Assembly (NCBI RefSeq): GCF_002906655.1
Contig: NZ_CP025795.1
Span: 496,001 to 560,000 of the forward strand
Direction of reading: 5' to 3'
DNA: 64,000 nt
From: Vibrio hyugaensis
GTDB taxonomy: Bacteria > Pseudomonadota > Gammaproteobacteria > Enterobacterales > Vibrionaceae
Positions within the stretch are counted from its first letter, which is position 1, and each line of letters starts with the position of its first letter. A program made the translations under genes and the position numbers. The notes beneath the pieces are model-generated. The model was given only the letters and a program-made list of their open reading frames with translations. It had not been told where the DNA came from and did not search any database. Below are positions 54,081 to 63,049 of the stretch, piece after piece.

Positions 54081-54236
54081 TTACAATAAGATGGAAAGAG
54101 GGTCGGTGGCGTGATGATTGAACCAATACAGTCCAATGATCACGGAAGAAGCGAAAAAGGCATAGCCCACCGCTTTCTTACCTAGAAATGCACTGAGCAT
54201 CGCAATCAATAATAGCAAAAAGATTAATGTCATCAT
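54081..54236 (-). CDS. DUF5993-like small membrane protein (51 aa)
   Basis: Short gene starting at a double ATG (54236) with GGAAGGA upstream. The product has two hydrophobic helices (MTLIFLLLLIAMLSAFLG and YAFFASSVIIGLYWF) and ends in HHATDPLSILL, a pattern I associate with the DUF5993 proteins found beside DsbB-like genes in vibrios. It lies 12 bp before the DsbB-like start and so probably forms a pair with it. Function unknown. Confidence 0.75.
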   Translation of the reverse strand: MMTLIFLLLLIAMLSAFLGKKAVGYAFFASSVIIGLYWFNHHATDPLSILL

Positions 54237-54328
54237 GAGGGAGTTCCTTCCTTACTCTCTGATTTCAATCCTTTTAACTATAGGAAATGCGAGCTAATGC
54301 GCGACTTTATACCCAATAAAAAAGAGGA

Positions 54329-54366
54329 GGGGTTAGATTCGAGGTCCCCGATGAAGCTAACCCACT
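54329..54366 (-). terminator. Terminator of RND operon 3
   Basis: On the minus strand GGGTTAG pairs with CTAACCC (54357-54363 with 54330-54336), an 8-bp region with flanking GC pairs, followed by TCTTTTTTATT, about 30 bases after the outer-membrane-factor stop. Confidence 0.8.
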
Positions 54367-54395
54367 CCCCAAAATCGTTACTTAACTCATTCGGT

Positions 54396-55880
54396 TTAAC
54401 TTTGTGGAGATTGCTCTAATGCCCAATCGCCACCCAATGATTTGTAGAGTGCGACAGTGACCTGAGCCGTTTGCAATTTGGCTGCGATTTGTCGATCTTG
54501 CATAATGCGTTGCTGGCGTTGAGCATCCAGTACCGACAAGTGGTCAATCAACCCAGCACGGTAGAGAGATTTGGCTTTCCCCACGGCTTTATCTGTCGCA
54601 ACCAAAGCATCATCAATACGACGCTGATTCTCTTGGCTTCTGCCATACGCAAATAGTGTGGAATCCACTTCAGAAAAAGCCGAATCCACAGCGTGTTGGT
54701 AAGTCAGTGTTGCTGCGTCAAAACGAGCTTGGTTGATGTCCTCTAAAGCATCGCCACGACCACCATCAAAGACATTCCAACTGATGCCAGCTGCACCAAC
54801 CCAGCCGAAAGAGTCACTGCTAAACAGATCATCAAAGCTGGAAGCGGACACGCCCGGAGCGCCGGTTAAGAAGAACTTCGGATATTGATTGGCGATACTT
54901 GCCGCAAGTTCTTCATTGATGGCTGCCATTTCTCGCTCCGCTAAGCGGATATCAGGGCGTCGTTGAAGTAAGTCTGAAGGTAATCCAATTGGCACGACAT
55001 GTTGCATTGCTGGTACAGCTTGAGTTTCTGCAAGTCGCACTTCGACTTTCGACAAAGGCTCACCAAGCAGTACCGCGATACGATGTTTGTGTACCTGTTG
55101 TGCGATTTCCAACTGAGGAATGATTGACTCCATCGCTGCAAGCGTCGCTTTGGCTTGCGCTAAATCGAGATCCGAGCCATAACCGCTACGAACCACTTTC
55201 TCGACCAAGTCCATGGTTTTTCTTTGGTCTTCAAGGTTTGATTTGGCTAAGTCGAGACGCTCGCTTGCCCCTTGATACTGCAAGTAGTTATGAATCAAAT
55301 CCGCAGTAAGCAAAGTCGTCAGCCCGCTTTGATAGATTTCTGCTTGCTCAACACGTATTTGCGCCGCATTGGATTGACGATCAATGCGACCGAACAAATC
55401 CAACTCCCAAGCGATACTTGCGCCGGCAAACACACCATCATGCTGATTGTCCAACAAGGTTGTATTGCCAATTTGTGGCGGCAGGCCAGCTGCGGAATCA
55501 CCAATCGGATTTAGCGCAGGACCAAGCAGCGAGTCGTTCTTACTCAGCTGATAATTGACATATCCGGCGCCAACATTGATGGTAGGCACTTTGAATGACT
55601 CAACAACGGTCTTATAGTTGTCTGCCATTTTGATGCGCTCTGCCGCGACCTTAAGCGGGATGTTTTGGCTTTGCATATCAAGCACCAAATCGTTCAACGT
55701 CGGGTCGTTAAACTCTGTCCACCAAAACGCTTCTCTCTCAGCATTGCGGCTGACGCCATTTTGGTCGGCATACAAATAAGTCTCTGCCATGCTGGTGGTT
55801 GGCGTTTGATAGTCTGGCCCAACGGCACAACCTGATAAACTTATTGCCAATACCAGTGGCGTGATAACGAACTTTCTCAT
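54396..55880 (-). CDS. TolC-type outer-membrane factor lipoprotein (system 3)
   Basis: 494 aa, NodT/OprM-type. The signal peptide ends LSGCAVGPDYQTP, the usual lipobox plus family start. Two OEP repeats (about 55-250 and 270-480) contain SIAWELDLFGRIDRQSNAAQ and GISWNVFDGGRGDALEDINQ, the paired LDLFG motifs of the outer-membrane barrel/tunnel. It follows the permease by 2 bp as third gene of the adaptor-permease-channel operon, so this system is self-contained. Confidence 0.93.
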   Translation of the reverse strand: MRKFVITPLVLAISLSGCAVGPDYQTPTTSMAETYLYADQNGVSRNAEREAFWWTEFNDPTLNDLVLDMQSQNIPLKVAAERIKMADNYKTVVESFKVPTINVGAGYVNYQLSKNDSLLGPALNPIGDSAAGLPPQIGNTTLLDNQHDGVFAGASIAWELDLFGRIDRQSNAAQIRVEQAEIYQSGLTTLLTADLIHNYLQYQGASERLDLAKSNLEDQRKTMDLVEKVVRSGYGSDLDLAQAKATLAAMESIIPQLEIAQQVHKHRIAVLLGEPLSKVEVRLAETQAVPAMQHVVPIGLPSDLLQRRPDIRLAEREMAAINEELAASIANQYPKFFLTGAPGVSASSFDDLFSSDSFGWVGAAGISWNVFDGGRGDALEDINQARFDAATLTYQHAVDSAFSEVDSTLFAYGRSQENQRRIDDALVATDKAVGKAKSLYRAGLIDHLSVLDAQRQQRIMQDRQIAAKLQTAQVTVALYKSLGGDWALEQSPQS

Positions 55881-55882
55881 GA

Positions 55883-58800
55883 TTACGCCTCCTTCAATTC
55901 AGCGTCAGTTTGCGTTGTTGGTGATTTTTCTTTGTATACCAAGCGGTACAGTGCCGGCATGATGAACAGTGACAACACGGTCGCCGCTGCCAGACCGCCG
56001 ATGATGGTGGCTGCCATTTGGTCGAACAAAAGATCCGAAAGCAGCGGGATCATGCCGAGTGCGGTTGTCAGTGCACCCATCGAAATCGCCATGGTGCGGT
56101 TAACGGTGGCTTCTTTGATGGCATCCGATAATGGGCGGCCGTTCGCACGTTCCAACTCAATTTGGTCCATCAACACAATGCCGTTTTTAATGATCATGCC
56201 CGTCAGGGTGATGGCACCAATCAACGCCATAAAGCCGAATGGTTTATCAAAACCAAGCAGAGCAAAGGTGGCACCGGTAGCCGCCAAAGGCAGTGTGGCT
56301 AGAATGATGATCGGTTGCTTAAAGCCGTTAAACATTGCGACCAGAATGATCACCATGATCAGCATGGCTTTTGGTAGCTGTTTAAAGATGTCAGTAACCG
56401 CTTTGTGTTCATCGTAATATTCGCCGCCCCATTCCAAGTTGTAGCCGGCTGGCAGAGGAATCGCTTCGATTTGATCTTTCACCGCGTTGCGTACTCTTGC
56501 TGGTGTGGTTGAACGCTCAACACCTGCTTGTGCTGTGATGGTTTTGACGCGATTGCGGCGCCAGATCATGCTCTCTTCTGGTACTAGCTCAAAGCCATCA
56601 ACCACTTGTCCTAGAGGCACACTGTGCATGCCAAGTAGCGAACGCACGGGCAATGTTTCTAGTGACGCCATGTTTTGAGACGTGCCACGCAGCTGAATTG
56701 GAATCAACTCGTCGTTAAGGTTCATCTGACCTAATGGCATGCCATCAGAAGCGCGTTTCAGAGCAAAGGCGATATCTGCTCGGTTAATGCCAGCTTGGCG
56801 CATCTTGTCTTGATTGATGATGGGTTTCAGCACCTTGCTTTCTTGACGCCAGTCATCACGAACATATTTGGCATCGGGATGCGTGGCAAAAATCGCTTTC
56901 GCTTGATCCGCCAGTTGGTGCAACACCGCTTCATCAGGGCCAGAGAAGCGCGCTTCTACTGCGTACTTGTCTGAGGTCGCCAGTTTTAACGCTCTAAAGC
57001 GAGGTTCTGCGTCTGGGAAAGTGTTTTGCAACCACTTGTCACCACGTTCAACAAGTTGGCTGATGCTTTCGTAATCCTTGGTGTTAATCAATATCTGCCC
57101 GTATGCAGGATCAAGCGGCTCTGGTTCTACGGTCACCGAGAAGCGCGGTGCACTTGCGCCCATGTAGCTAGAGATGCTTTCTACTTCTGGCTGCTTGAGG
57201 AGCCACTGCTCGACTTTGCGCATGTCTGCTGAGGTTTGTTCGATCTTGGCGCCATTCGGTAGCCAGTAATCAAGGAACACGATAGGGCGATCCGATTGGG
57301 GGATAAAGTTCACCGCTACGTAAGGAACGGCCACGGCAGTCACTAAAAGCAGAGGAATCAATGCTGTCAGTGCTTTGATTGGGTTATCAACTGTCCAAAA
57401 CACCAACTGCTTGTAACGGCTTGGCTTTGCGTCTTCATCAACAGGTGTTGGTTTGATGAACATCCAACACATCAGCACGGTGAAGGTCATCGCTACCAAC
57501 CAAGACAGAAGAAGTGAAGACGCTACGATGTAGAACACAGAACCCGCAAACTCGGCTGAGTCGGTTTTGGAGAACAGAACCGGACTTGCGCCCATGATGG
57601 CAATCACTGTTGCGCCGAGCAGAGGGACTGCGGTTTCCTTGACTGAATCAATAGCAGCACGTGTGCGTTCGATGCCTTTGCTCAGTTTTACGATCATCAT
57701 GTCAGTGATCACGATGGCGTTGTCTACCAACATACCTAGAGCAAGGATGAAGGTTCCTAACGAGACTCGATGCAAATCAATGCCTGCAATGTTCATGTAG
57801 ATTAGCGTGAGCAGGATAGTCAGCAATAAGCTCGAACCAACAATCGTCGCGCTCTTAAAGCCCATGAAGACCAACAGCACCACAAACACAATACCGACAC
57901 TTTCAAGCAGGTTACCGACGAAGTCATCAATCGCTTTTTGCACTTCTTCAGGTTGGTAAGCCACGGTAGAAATATCAACGCCAAGCGGCAGTGTTTGTTG
58001 GTAGTTTTGGATGATGTCGCGAATCGTGTCGCCGAGCGAGACCACATTGATGCCTTCAACAGGACTGACCGCTAGCGTCACCGCAGGCTCACCATTAAAT
58101 CGGCTCTCTGTTAGCGCTGGTGTTTGGTAGCCCATAGATACGTTAGCTATGTCGCCTAAGCGAATCAAGCCTGTACCTAATTCACTCACGCCGCCCTTGA
58201 TGACCAAGTTACGAATATCATCTAATGATTGAAATTCACTGGTTTGAGTGATGCGGACGCGTTCGGTTCCAGCATCGAACTTGCCTGCTTCAAAGGTCAT
58301 GTTCTGTGTGCTGAGTTGATTCCACACCTGCGCGACAGATAAGCCATATTGAGCCAGACGTTCGTCAGGCATATCAATGTAAACCACTCGCGGTTGCACG
58401 CCGTGTAGCTCAATCTTCTTGATGCCTTTTACGGCTTTGATTTGACGTTGCAATTCTTCTGCATAACGGCGTAATTCTTCTGGTGCAGCGTCTTGGCTAT
58501 GGATGGAGAAAAGCATGCCATACACTTCAGAGAACTCATCCTGAACAATGCTAATTTGCGCTGTAGACGGCAGTTGCAGTTTTACGTCGTCGACTTTGCG
58601 GCGCAGTAAATCCCATTGTTGCGGAAGCGCTTTGGAATTGAGGCTCTCTTTCAAGTCGACAAATACCATCGACATCCCCGGACGAGACAATGAGCGCAGG
58701 CGATTCAACTCTGCCATTTCTTGCAGTTTGGTCTCAATGGTATCGGTGACTTGTTGCTCTACTTCTTGTGCTGATGCACCCGGATACAAGGTGACGACGA

Positions 58801-58939
58801 CCGCGGTTTTAACCGTGAAACTTGGGTCTTCCAACTTGCCTAAATCGAAGTAAGAATACAGCCCTGCCACCACACTTAAGGCGATAAAGAACAACACGAA
58901 AGTGCGCTGTCTTATCGCGAATTCAGCTAAATTGATCAT
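55883..58939 (-). CDS. RND efflux inner-membrane permease (system 3)
   Basis: 1018 aa, full-length HAE-type pump. LYPGASAQEVEQQVTDTIE opens the first periplasmic loop, GMLVDNAIVITDMMI is TM4 with its proton-relay aspartate, and GITLTGMIIKNGIVLMDQIE-like sequence marks TM10. It lies 9 bp after the adaptor and 2 bp before the outer-membrane factor. The order adaptor-permease-channel and lipoprotein adaptor resemble the TriABC/AcrD-like group of Gram-negative drug or triclosan pumps, but substrate is not predictable. Confidence 0.94.
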   Translation of the reverse strand: MINLAEFAIRQRTFVLFFIALSVVAGLYSYFDLGKLEDPSFTVKTAVVVTLYPGASAQEVEQQVTDTIETKLQEMAELNRLRSLSRPGMSMVFVDLKESLNSKALPQQWDLLRRKVDDVKLQLPSTAQISIVQDEFSEVYGMLFSIHSQDAAPEELRRYAEELQRQIKAVKGIKKIELHGVQPRVVYIDMPDERLAQYGLSVAQVWNQLSTQNMTFEAGKFDAGTERVRITQTSEFQSLDDIRNLVIKGGVSELGTGLIRLGDIANVSMGYQTPALTESRFNGEPAVTLAVSPVEGINVVSLGDTIRDIIQNYQQTLPLGVDISTVAYQPEEVQKAIDDFVGNLLESVGIVFVVLLVFMGFKSATIVGSSLLLTILLTLIYMNIAGIDLHRVSLGTFILALGMLVDNAIVITDMMIVKLSKGIERTRAAIDSVKETAVPLLGATVIAIMGASPVLFSKTDSAEFAGSVFYIVASSLLLSWLVAMTFTVLMCWMFIKPTPVDEDAKPSRYKQLVFWTVDNPIKALTALIPLLLVTAVAVPYVAVNFIPQSDRPIVFLDYWLPNGAKIEQTSADMRKVEQWLLKQPEVESISSYMGASAPRFSVTVEPEPLDPAYGQILINTKDYESISQLVERGDKWLQNTFPDAEPRFRALKLATSDKYAVEARFSGPDEAVLHQLADQAKAIFATHPDAKYVRDDWRQESKVLKPIINQDKMRQAGINRADIAFALKRASDGMPLGQMNLNDELIPIQLRGTSQNMASLETLPVRSLLGMHSVPLGQVVDGFELVPEESMIWRRNRVKTITAQAGVERSTTPARVRNAVKDQIEAIPLPAGYNLEWGGEYYDEHKAVTDIFKQLPKAMLIMVIILVAMFNGFKQPIIILATLPLAATGATFALLGFDKPFGFMALIGAITLTGMIIKNGIVLMDQIELERANGRPLSDAIKEATVNRTMAISMGALTTALGMIPLLSDLLFDQMAATIIGGLAAATVLSLFIMPALYRLVYKEKSPTTQTDAELKEA

Positions 58940-58948
58940 GGTTCGAAC

Positions 58949-60031
58949 CTATAGCGTTTTGATGGTTAAATTCGGCGTGTTGTCGCCAGCTTGCAGATAA
59001 TGGGTGCCGCTAATGACCACATAATCACCTTGATTGAAAGCACCAGAGACACAGGCTTGATGAGAATCGATGGACTGCAATTTCACTGGCTCGGTGTGTA
59101 CGATAGCGTCACGAACTACATTGACGTGTAGCGTTTTCTTTTCACCTAAAATCGCAGAATACGGGAAGCAATGATTGGATTGGTCTGGTTGGAATGAGGT
59201 CGTTACCGTTACGGCTTTGCCATTGAACAGTTCGTCAGAAATCGAATCGATAGCGAGGGTGACAGGGTAAGTTTGTTTGATGAGATGCTTTTTAGGCGCG
59301 ATTTCAGCGACGTTCGCACGGTATGTTTGCTCTGAACCATACCAAGACAGTGCCGCTGTTTGCCCAAGAGTGAACTGACGAATCATGTTTTCAGGCACAT
59401 CGATATCCACTTCCCACTGACCGTCTTGTTGAAGGGTGGCGACGCTTACGCCCGGCAATGTCTGCTCGAATGCATCGATTCGTACCTCACCAATGCTGCC
59501 AGAAAATGGCGCACGCAGCGTGGTGTAAGCCAAGGCATCTTCTGCGCGTTGAATATTCTTCTCTACCACTTTAACCGCAGACAAACTACGCTCATAACCG
59601 CTGATGGCTCGATCCAAACTCACACTGGCAATCGCGTCATCATCGGTGGCTTGTTTTACGCGTCTTAGCTCAGCCTTTGCCAGTTTATGCGCAGACTTCG
59701 CTTCCAGCATACGTGCTTGCAATTCTTCTAATGAGACTTGGTAATCGTGTGGATCAAGCGTAGCAATGATCTGTCCTTTCTCGACATGATCGCCTTTCTT
59801 CACCAAAACGCGGTCAACCGTGCCAGGAACGCGAAAAGAAAGGGATGCGGTCTCTTTTGCTTGAACAATGCCACTAAACGATTTGTTCAATGCCGCGTTT
59901 TCACCCGTGACTTCAACAACTTGAATTGGACGAGGGGACTCTGGTTCGGTGAACGTGTTTTGGCTTTGATTACAGCCAAACAGTGCCAATGTTGCGGCAC
60001 CTAATGCAGTAGTTTTGAATAGACGATTCAT
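58949..60031 (-). CDS. RND efflux periplasmic adaptor lipoprotein (system 3)
   Basis: 360 aa from ATG 60031 (GGAG upstream; the ORF opens 14 codons earlier). The signal peptide ends LALFGCNQ, so it is lipid-anchored. The lipoyl half SLSFRVPGTVDRVLVKKGD, a coiled-coil hairpin (about 85-165), the second lipoyl half TLRAPFSGSIGEVRI and a beta-barrel are in order. It is first of the three-gene operon, which lies directly after a LysR gene on the same strand. Confidence 0.92.
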   Translation of the reverse strand: MNRLFKTTALGAATLALFGCNQSQNTFTEPESPRPIQVVEVTGENAALNKSFSGIVQAKETASLSFRVPGTVDRVLVKKGDHVEKGQIIATLDPHDYQVSLEELQARMLEAKSAHKLAKAELRRVKQATDDDAIASVSLDRAISGYERSLSAVKVVEKNIQRAEDALAYTTLRAPFSGSIGEVRIDAFEQTLPGVSVATLQQDGQWEVDIDVPENMIRQFTLGQTAALSWYGSEQTYRANVAEIAPKKHLIKQTYPVTLAIDSISDELFNGKAVTVTTSFQPDQSNHCFPYSAILGEKKTLHVNVVRDAIVHTEPVKLQSIDSHQACVSGAFNQGDYVVISGTHYLQAGDNTPNLTIKTL

Positions 60032-60095
60032 ACGATGGCTCCATAATTTTGGTGCCATCATACAATTGTACAATGTTCAGATAATCACTCGACAA

Positions 60096-60112
60096 TGAGA
60101 CTCACTGTCTCA
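60096..60112. promoter_or_regulatory. LysR-type dyad upstream of RND operon 3
   Basis: TGAGACTCACTGTCTCA is a perfect inverted repeat with 6-bp arms and a 5-bp centre, holding the T-N11-A core of LysR operators. GAGACAATG recurs just beyond (60119-60127). It lies 65 bases before the adaptor start and next to the LysR gene end. Confidence 0.7.
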
Positions 60113-60134
60113 AAAAACGAGACAATGTATTCAG

Positions 60135-61016
60135 CTAAACGAGTTTTGGGACTTCTTTAATGAGGTGATCAATAAGTAGGCGGCTCGCCTGACTCAATGT
60201 CTTTGGCTGCGGGTAAAGCAACCACCCCGATTCTTCAGTGACAGAATATTGTGACAATAGCTGCACCAAGCTACCGGATTCCAACTCTCGCTTCACCAGT
60301 AGTTTGGGCATAAAGGTGATGCCACGATCTAAAATCGTCGCGTTCTTAATAAAGCCAATGTTGTTGGAAATGAGCTTCGGATGCAGTTGTACACTTTGCT
60401 CTTGGAAGTGCCAGACATTGTCTACCTCGCCATTTGGCCAACGAAAACAGACACACTGGTGTTCCTTCAGTTGTTCTAGGTTCTCTGGTATGCCGTGTGT
60501 TTCAAGGTAATTGGGAGAAGCGACTAAACAACGGTCGAGTGTCAAAAGCTTACGGGCAACGATGTCGGAATCAAATAGAGCACCACCATGGAAAGCGATG
60601 TCCAAGCCTTGTTGGAACATGTCACTAAAGCCATTGTTGATGTTGCGAATATCCAACTCAACATGTGGGTATTTATCGTGGAAGTTAAACAGAATTGGGC
60701 GAACCAGTTCATCGGTTTCCGGCAATAACCCAAGTTTGATGCGGCCGCGAACTTCATTGGTGTCGTTGCTGACTTGTTCGTTCGCCGAATCGAGCATCGT
60801 CAGCGCTTTTTGCAAGTTTTCGTAATAGGCTTCGCCGTTATTGGTTAGCGATAAACTGCGTGTGGTGCGATGGAATAACTGAGCGCTTAAGGATTGCTCT
60901 AATTCGCCAATTCGTCGACTCACATTCGCGCGCGGCAGATCCAATGCGTTTGCCGCGGCGGTAAAGCTTCCTAGCTCGACCACTTTAATGAAGAGTTTAA
61001 GATCGTCGATTTTCAC
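60135..61016 (-). CDS. LysR-family regulator (probably of RND system 3)
   Basis: 293 aa. The HTH is in LGSFTAAANALDLPRANVSRRIGELE, with the dimerisation helix and an effector domain behind it. It belongs to the large DsdC/YafC-like LysR group with FHRTTRSLSLTNNGEAYY. It is on the same strand and immediately upstream of the adaptor-permease-channel operon, with the LysR dyad between, so it most likely controls that operon. Confidence 0.85.
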   Translation of the reverse strand: MKIDDLKLFIKVVELGSFTAAANALDLPRANVSRRIGELEQSLSAQLFHRTTRSLSLTNNGEAYYENLQKALTMLDSANEQVSNDTNEVRGRIKLGLLPETDELVRPILFNFHDKYPHVELDIRNINNGFSDMFQQGLDIAFHGGALFDSDIVARKLLTLDRCLVASPNYLETHGIPENLEQLKEHQCVCFRWPNGEVDNVWHFQEQSVQLHPKLISNNIGFIKNATILDRGITFMPKLLVKRELESGSLVQLLSQYSVTEESGWLLYPQPKTLSQASRLLIDHLIKEVPKLV

Positions 61017-61145
61017 ACTGGCGCTCCATGCTTATTGAACACTGTACTAAACCGTGACACTCTAAAGCATCATAACGTTATGCACAAAATATAACGTGAC
61101 TTTTGATAACAGATACTTTTTTAAAAAGAGAAATAGGGAATTAAT

Positions 61146-61505
61146 GTGCTGAGAGTCATTCAACGTCGTCGAATCAAGAAGGTCATTAAGTTGCTTTCTG
61201 CCAGATTGATTAAGGGCTATGGAAGTCGCGAGTATTTCTCTATCGGACAAGTGCAAAGCAGCACAAGCGAGTTGAGCAAGCGCCAACAAGAAATCGCTTT
61301 GGCCCTGTATGCCGATCCTCAAGAACTGAGCGAAGAAGTTAGAACTGAGCTTACTTCCTTGCGTGCCGATGTCTCGAATGACTTTTTCGATGGTTGTGAT
61401 TACACGGCGCAAGACGTGCTGAATCTACTTGGTTCGGGTGGCTGGAAAGGCGGTCGTATGGACGATGACATGTCGCACCGATTCGGAATGAATAGCCGAT
61501 ACTAA
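61146..61505 (+). CDS. Conserved small Vibrio-type protein (119 aa, DUF6559-like)
   Basis: GTG start with AGGGA at good spacing. The product is soluble: a basic N-terminus (MLRVIQRRRIKKVIKLL), a middle with SKRQQEIALALYADPQELSEEV, and an end with GCDYTAQDVLNLLGSGGWKGGRM. I think it belongs to the DUF6559 group, from memory and with limited certainty. It precedes a LysR gene by 28 bp and could share its transcript. No function is known. Confidence 0.7.
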   Translation: MLRVIQRRRIKKVIKLLSARLIKGYGSREYFSIGQVQSSTSELSKRQQEIALALYADPQELSEEVRTELTSLRADVSNDFFDGCDYTAQDVLNLLGSGGWKGGRMDDDMSHRFGMNSRY

Positions 61506-61533
61506 ACAGGGTTGTATTAGGGAACGAATCACG

Positions 61534-62448
61534 ATGAAGCAACTGGATCTCAACTTACTTCGCATCTTTCTGGTGTTACTCGAAACTAAGAACACGCGTA
61601 TTGCGGGTGACCAATTAGCGTTGAGTCAACCCGCCGTCAGCAAAGCGTTGGGAAGGCTGCGTGATTACTTTGATGATGAGTTGTTTACTCGTGTTCACTC
61701 TGGCTTAAAGCCAACGCCTCGTGCACTTGAGTTGGGTGACAAGCTGCCGATGATCATGGAGAGTTTGGATGAGGTGATTCTAGACTCGCCAACGTTTGGG
61801 CCTGCCGATTACCAAGGTAACATTACCATTGCGATTAATGGCTTTATCTCCAACTGGCTCGGTGCACGCTTGTGCCTCGCGGTGATTGAAGAGGCACCAA
61901 ACGCACAAGTAAACATAGTGAATTGGGGTTCTCAAACACTCAAAAAACTGCTCGATGGTGAGATTCAAGCGGCCATCAACTACTCGCCAATCGACACCAA
62001 TAAGCAATTTACCCACCAAGTGATTGGTGAAGATGATTTTGTTGGGTTAGTGAAAATCAACCACCCTTTGGCAGGAAAGACTCTGTCTCAAGCTGAAATC
62101 AATCAAGCAGAATACGCCAGTTTGGTGGTGCCGGGTTGGAATGATACTCAGCCCTTTATTGCCAAGCATCTTTCAAGTGAAGTGTTGAAAGTAAAAGCGC
62201 GAAGCTCCTATCTGCATACCTTACTCGATGTGGTTAAGCAGAGTGAGATCATCTTGCCTTGCTCTCGACAGCTTGCTCATTATCTGCGCGGTGAGTTTGA
62301 GTATGTCTCTTTCCCTAATCACACCCCAGATGAGCTTAAAAATATTGTGCTGGTGGAATCGCACAATAAGCGCATGCACCCGATGCATCAGTGGCTCAAA
62401 CGAAAAATCATCACCACTTCTCACGCCATCATCCAAGAAAAACAATAA
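61534..62448 (+). CDS. LysR-family regulator
   Basis: 304 aa. MKQLDLNLLRIFLVLLETKN and IAGDQLALSQPAVSKALGRL give a clear LysR HTH of the type often annotated NodD/LeuO-like, and GWNDTQPF lies in the effector domain. It has no adjacent divergent target and only the small gene upstream on the same strand, so its regulon cannot be inferred. A hairpin with a tandem-repeat tail follows. Confidence 0.87.
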   Translation: MKQLDLNLLRIFLVLLETKNTRIAGDQLALSQPAVSKALGRLRDYFDDELFTRVHSGLKPTPRALELGDKLPMIMESLDEVILDSPTFGPADYQGNITIAINGFISNWLGARLCLAVIEEAPNAQVNIVNWGSQTLKKLLDGEIQAAINYSPIDTNKQFTHQVIGEDDFVGLVKINHPLAGKTLSQAEINQAEYASLVVPGWNDTQPFIAKHLSSEVLKVKARSSYLHTLLDVVKQSEIILPCSRQLAHYLRGEFEYVSFPNHTPDELKNIVLVESHNKRMHPMHQWLKRKIITTSHAIIQEKQ

Positions 62449-62468
62449 GCCTCTCCATCGAGAGGCTT
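62447..62468 (+). terminator. Hairpin terminator after LysR gene
   Basis: Perfect 9-bp stem (62447-62455 with 62460-62468) and a 4-nt loop overlapping the stop codon. It runs straight into CTTCTT and the 14-bp repeats rather than a T tract. Confidence 0.7.
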
Positions 62469-62516
62469 CTTCTTAGAGGCTTCTTCTTAGAGGTTTGTTC
62501 TCAGAGGCTTGGTCTG
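62461..62516. repeat. Four 14-bp tandem repeats
   Basis: Units AGAGGCTTCTTCTT (62461 and 62475, identical), AGAGGTTTGTTCTC (62489) and AGAGGCTTGGTCTG (62503) follow one another without gaps. The first unit contains the right arm of the LysR terminator stem, so each AGAGGCTT could pair alternatively with its left arm. Confidence 0.9.
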
Positions 62517-62538
62517 GGGAGATTAAGCCTGTTCTGCG

Positions 62539-62919
62539 TTATTTTGCCGTCACGTTCGGGAAGTTGTGCATTTCTTCAATCGCTTTGGCTTTGTCACTTG
62601 GACGGTAAGCACGCAGGGCGAAGTTCCAGCCCGCATCGTTCACTTCAATTACGTTATTGGCGGCACCACAGGTCTCGCCTTTCGGTGCGAAGTGAATGGT
62701 GTAAGAGCCATCTTTGTTTGGTACAGCGGAGGTTGAGTCTGCGCTGTTGTTATCCGTCATCAACCAGCCTTTGCCTGAGTATGCCGTGATAGACCAGTAA
62801 CCGCCTTTTTCATAGCTTAGTGACGGTTTATCGAAGGTGATGTCAGCACACTCAACTTTGCCAGTACCTGCTCGTGAAGAGTACACCGCGTACTCTGCTG
62901 GTAAGCCAGCCCAGCCCAC
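62539..62919 (-). pseudogene. C-terminal fragment of a DUF1254/DUF1214 protein
   Basis: 126 codons match the end of DUF1214 proteins (YWSITAYSGKGWLMTDNNSA, then YTIHFAPKGETC and NFALRAYRPSDKA). Intact relatives are about 450 aa and exported. Here the frame continues upstream to a stop near 62945 without a credible start or signal sequence, so at least 300 residues are missing. The only start, GTG at 62919, falls in the middle of the conserved fold. It is most likely a deletion remnant. Confidence 0.75.
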
Positions 62920-63049
62920 AGCGGTACCAACCTTGACACTAATGGAATGACAGAAATGAATTGATGTGATTCAAATAATAACCAAACCGAATTGTAAGGT
63001 TTGATTTAACCTAAGCCTAAGTTATTGGAAGTTCGTTGCTAGTTAGTCA

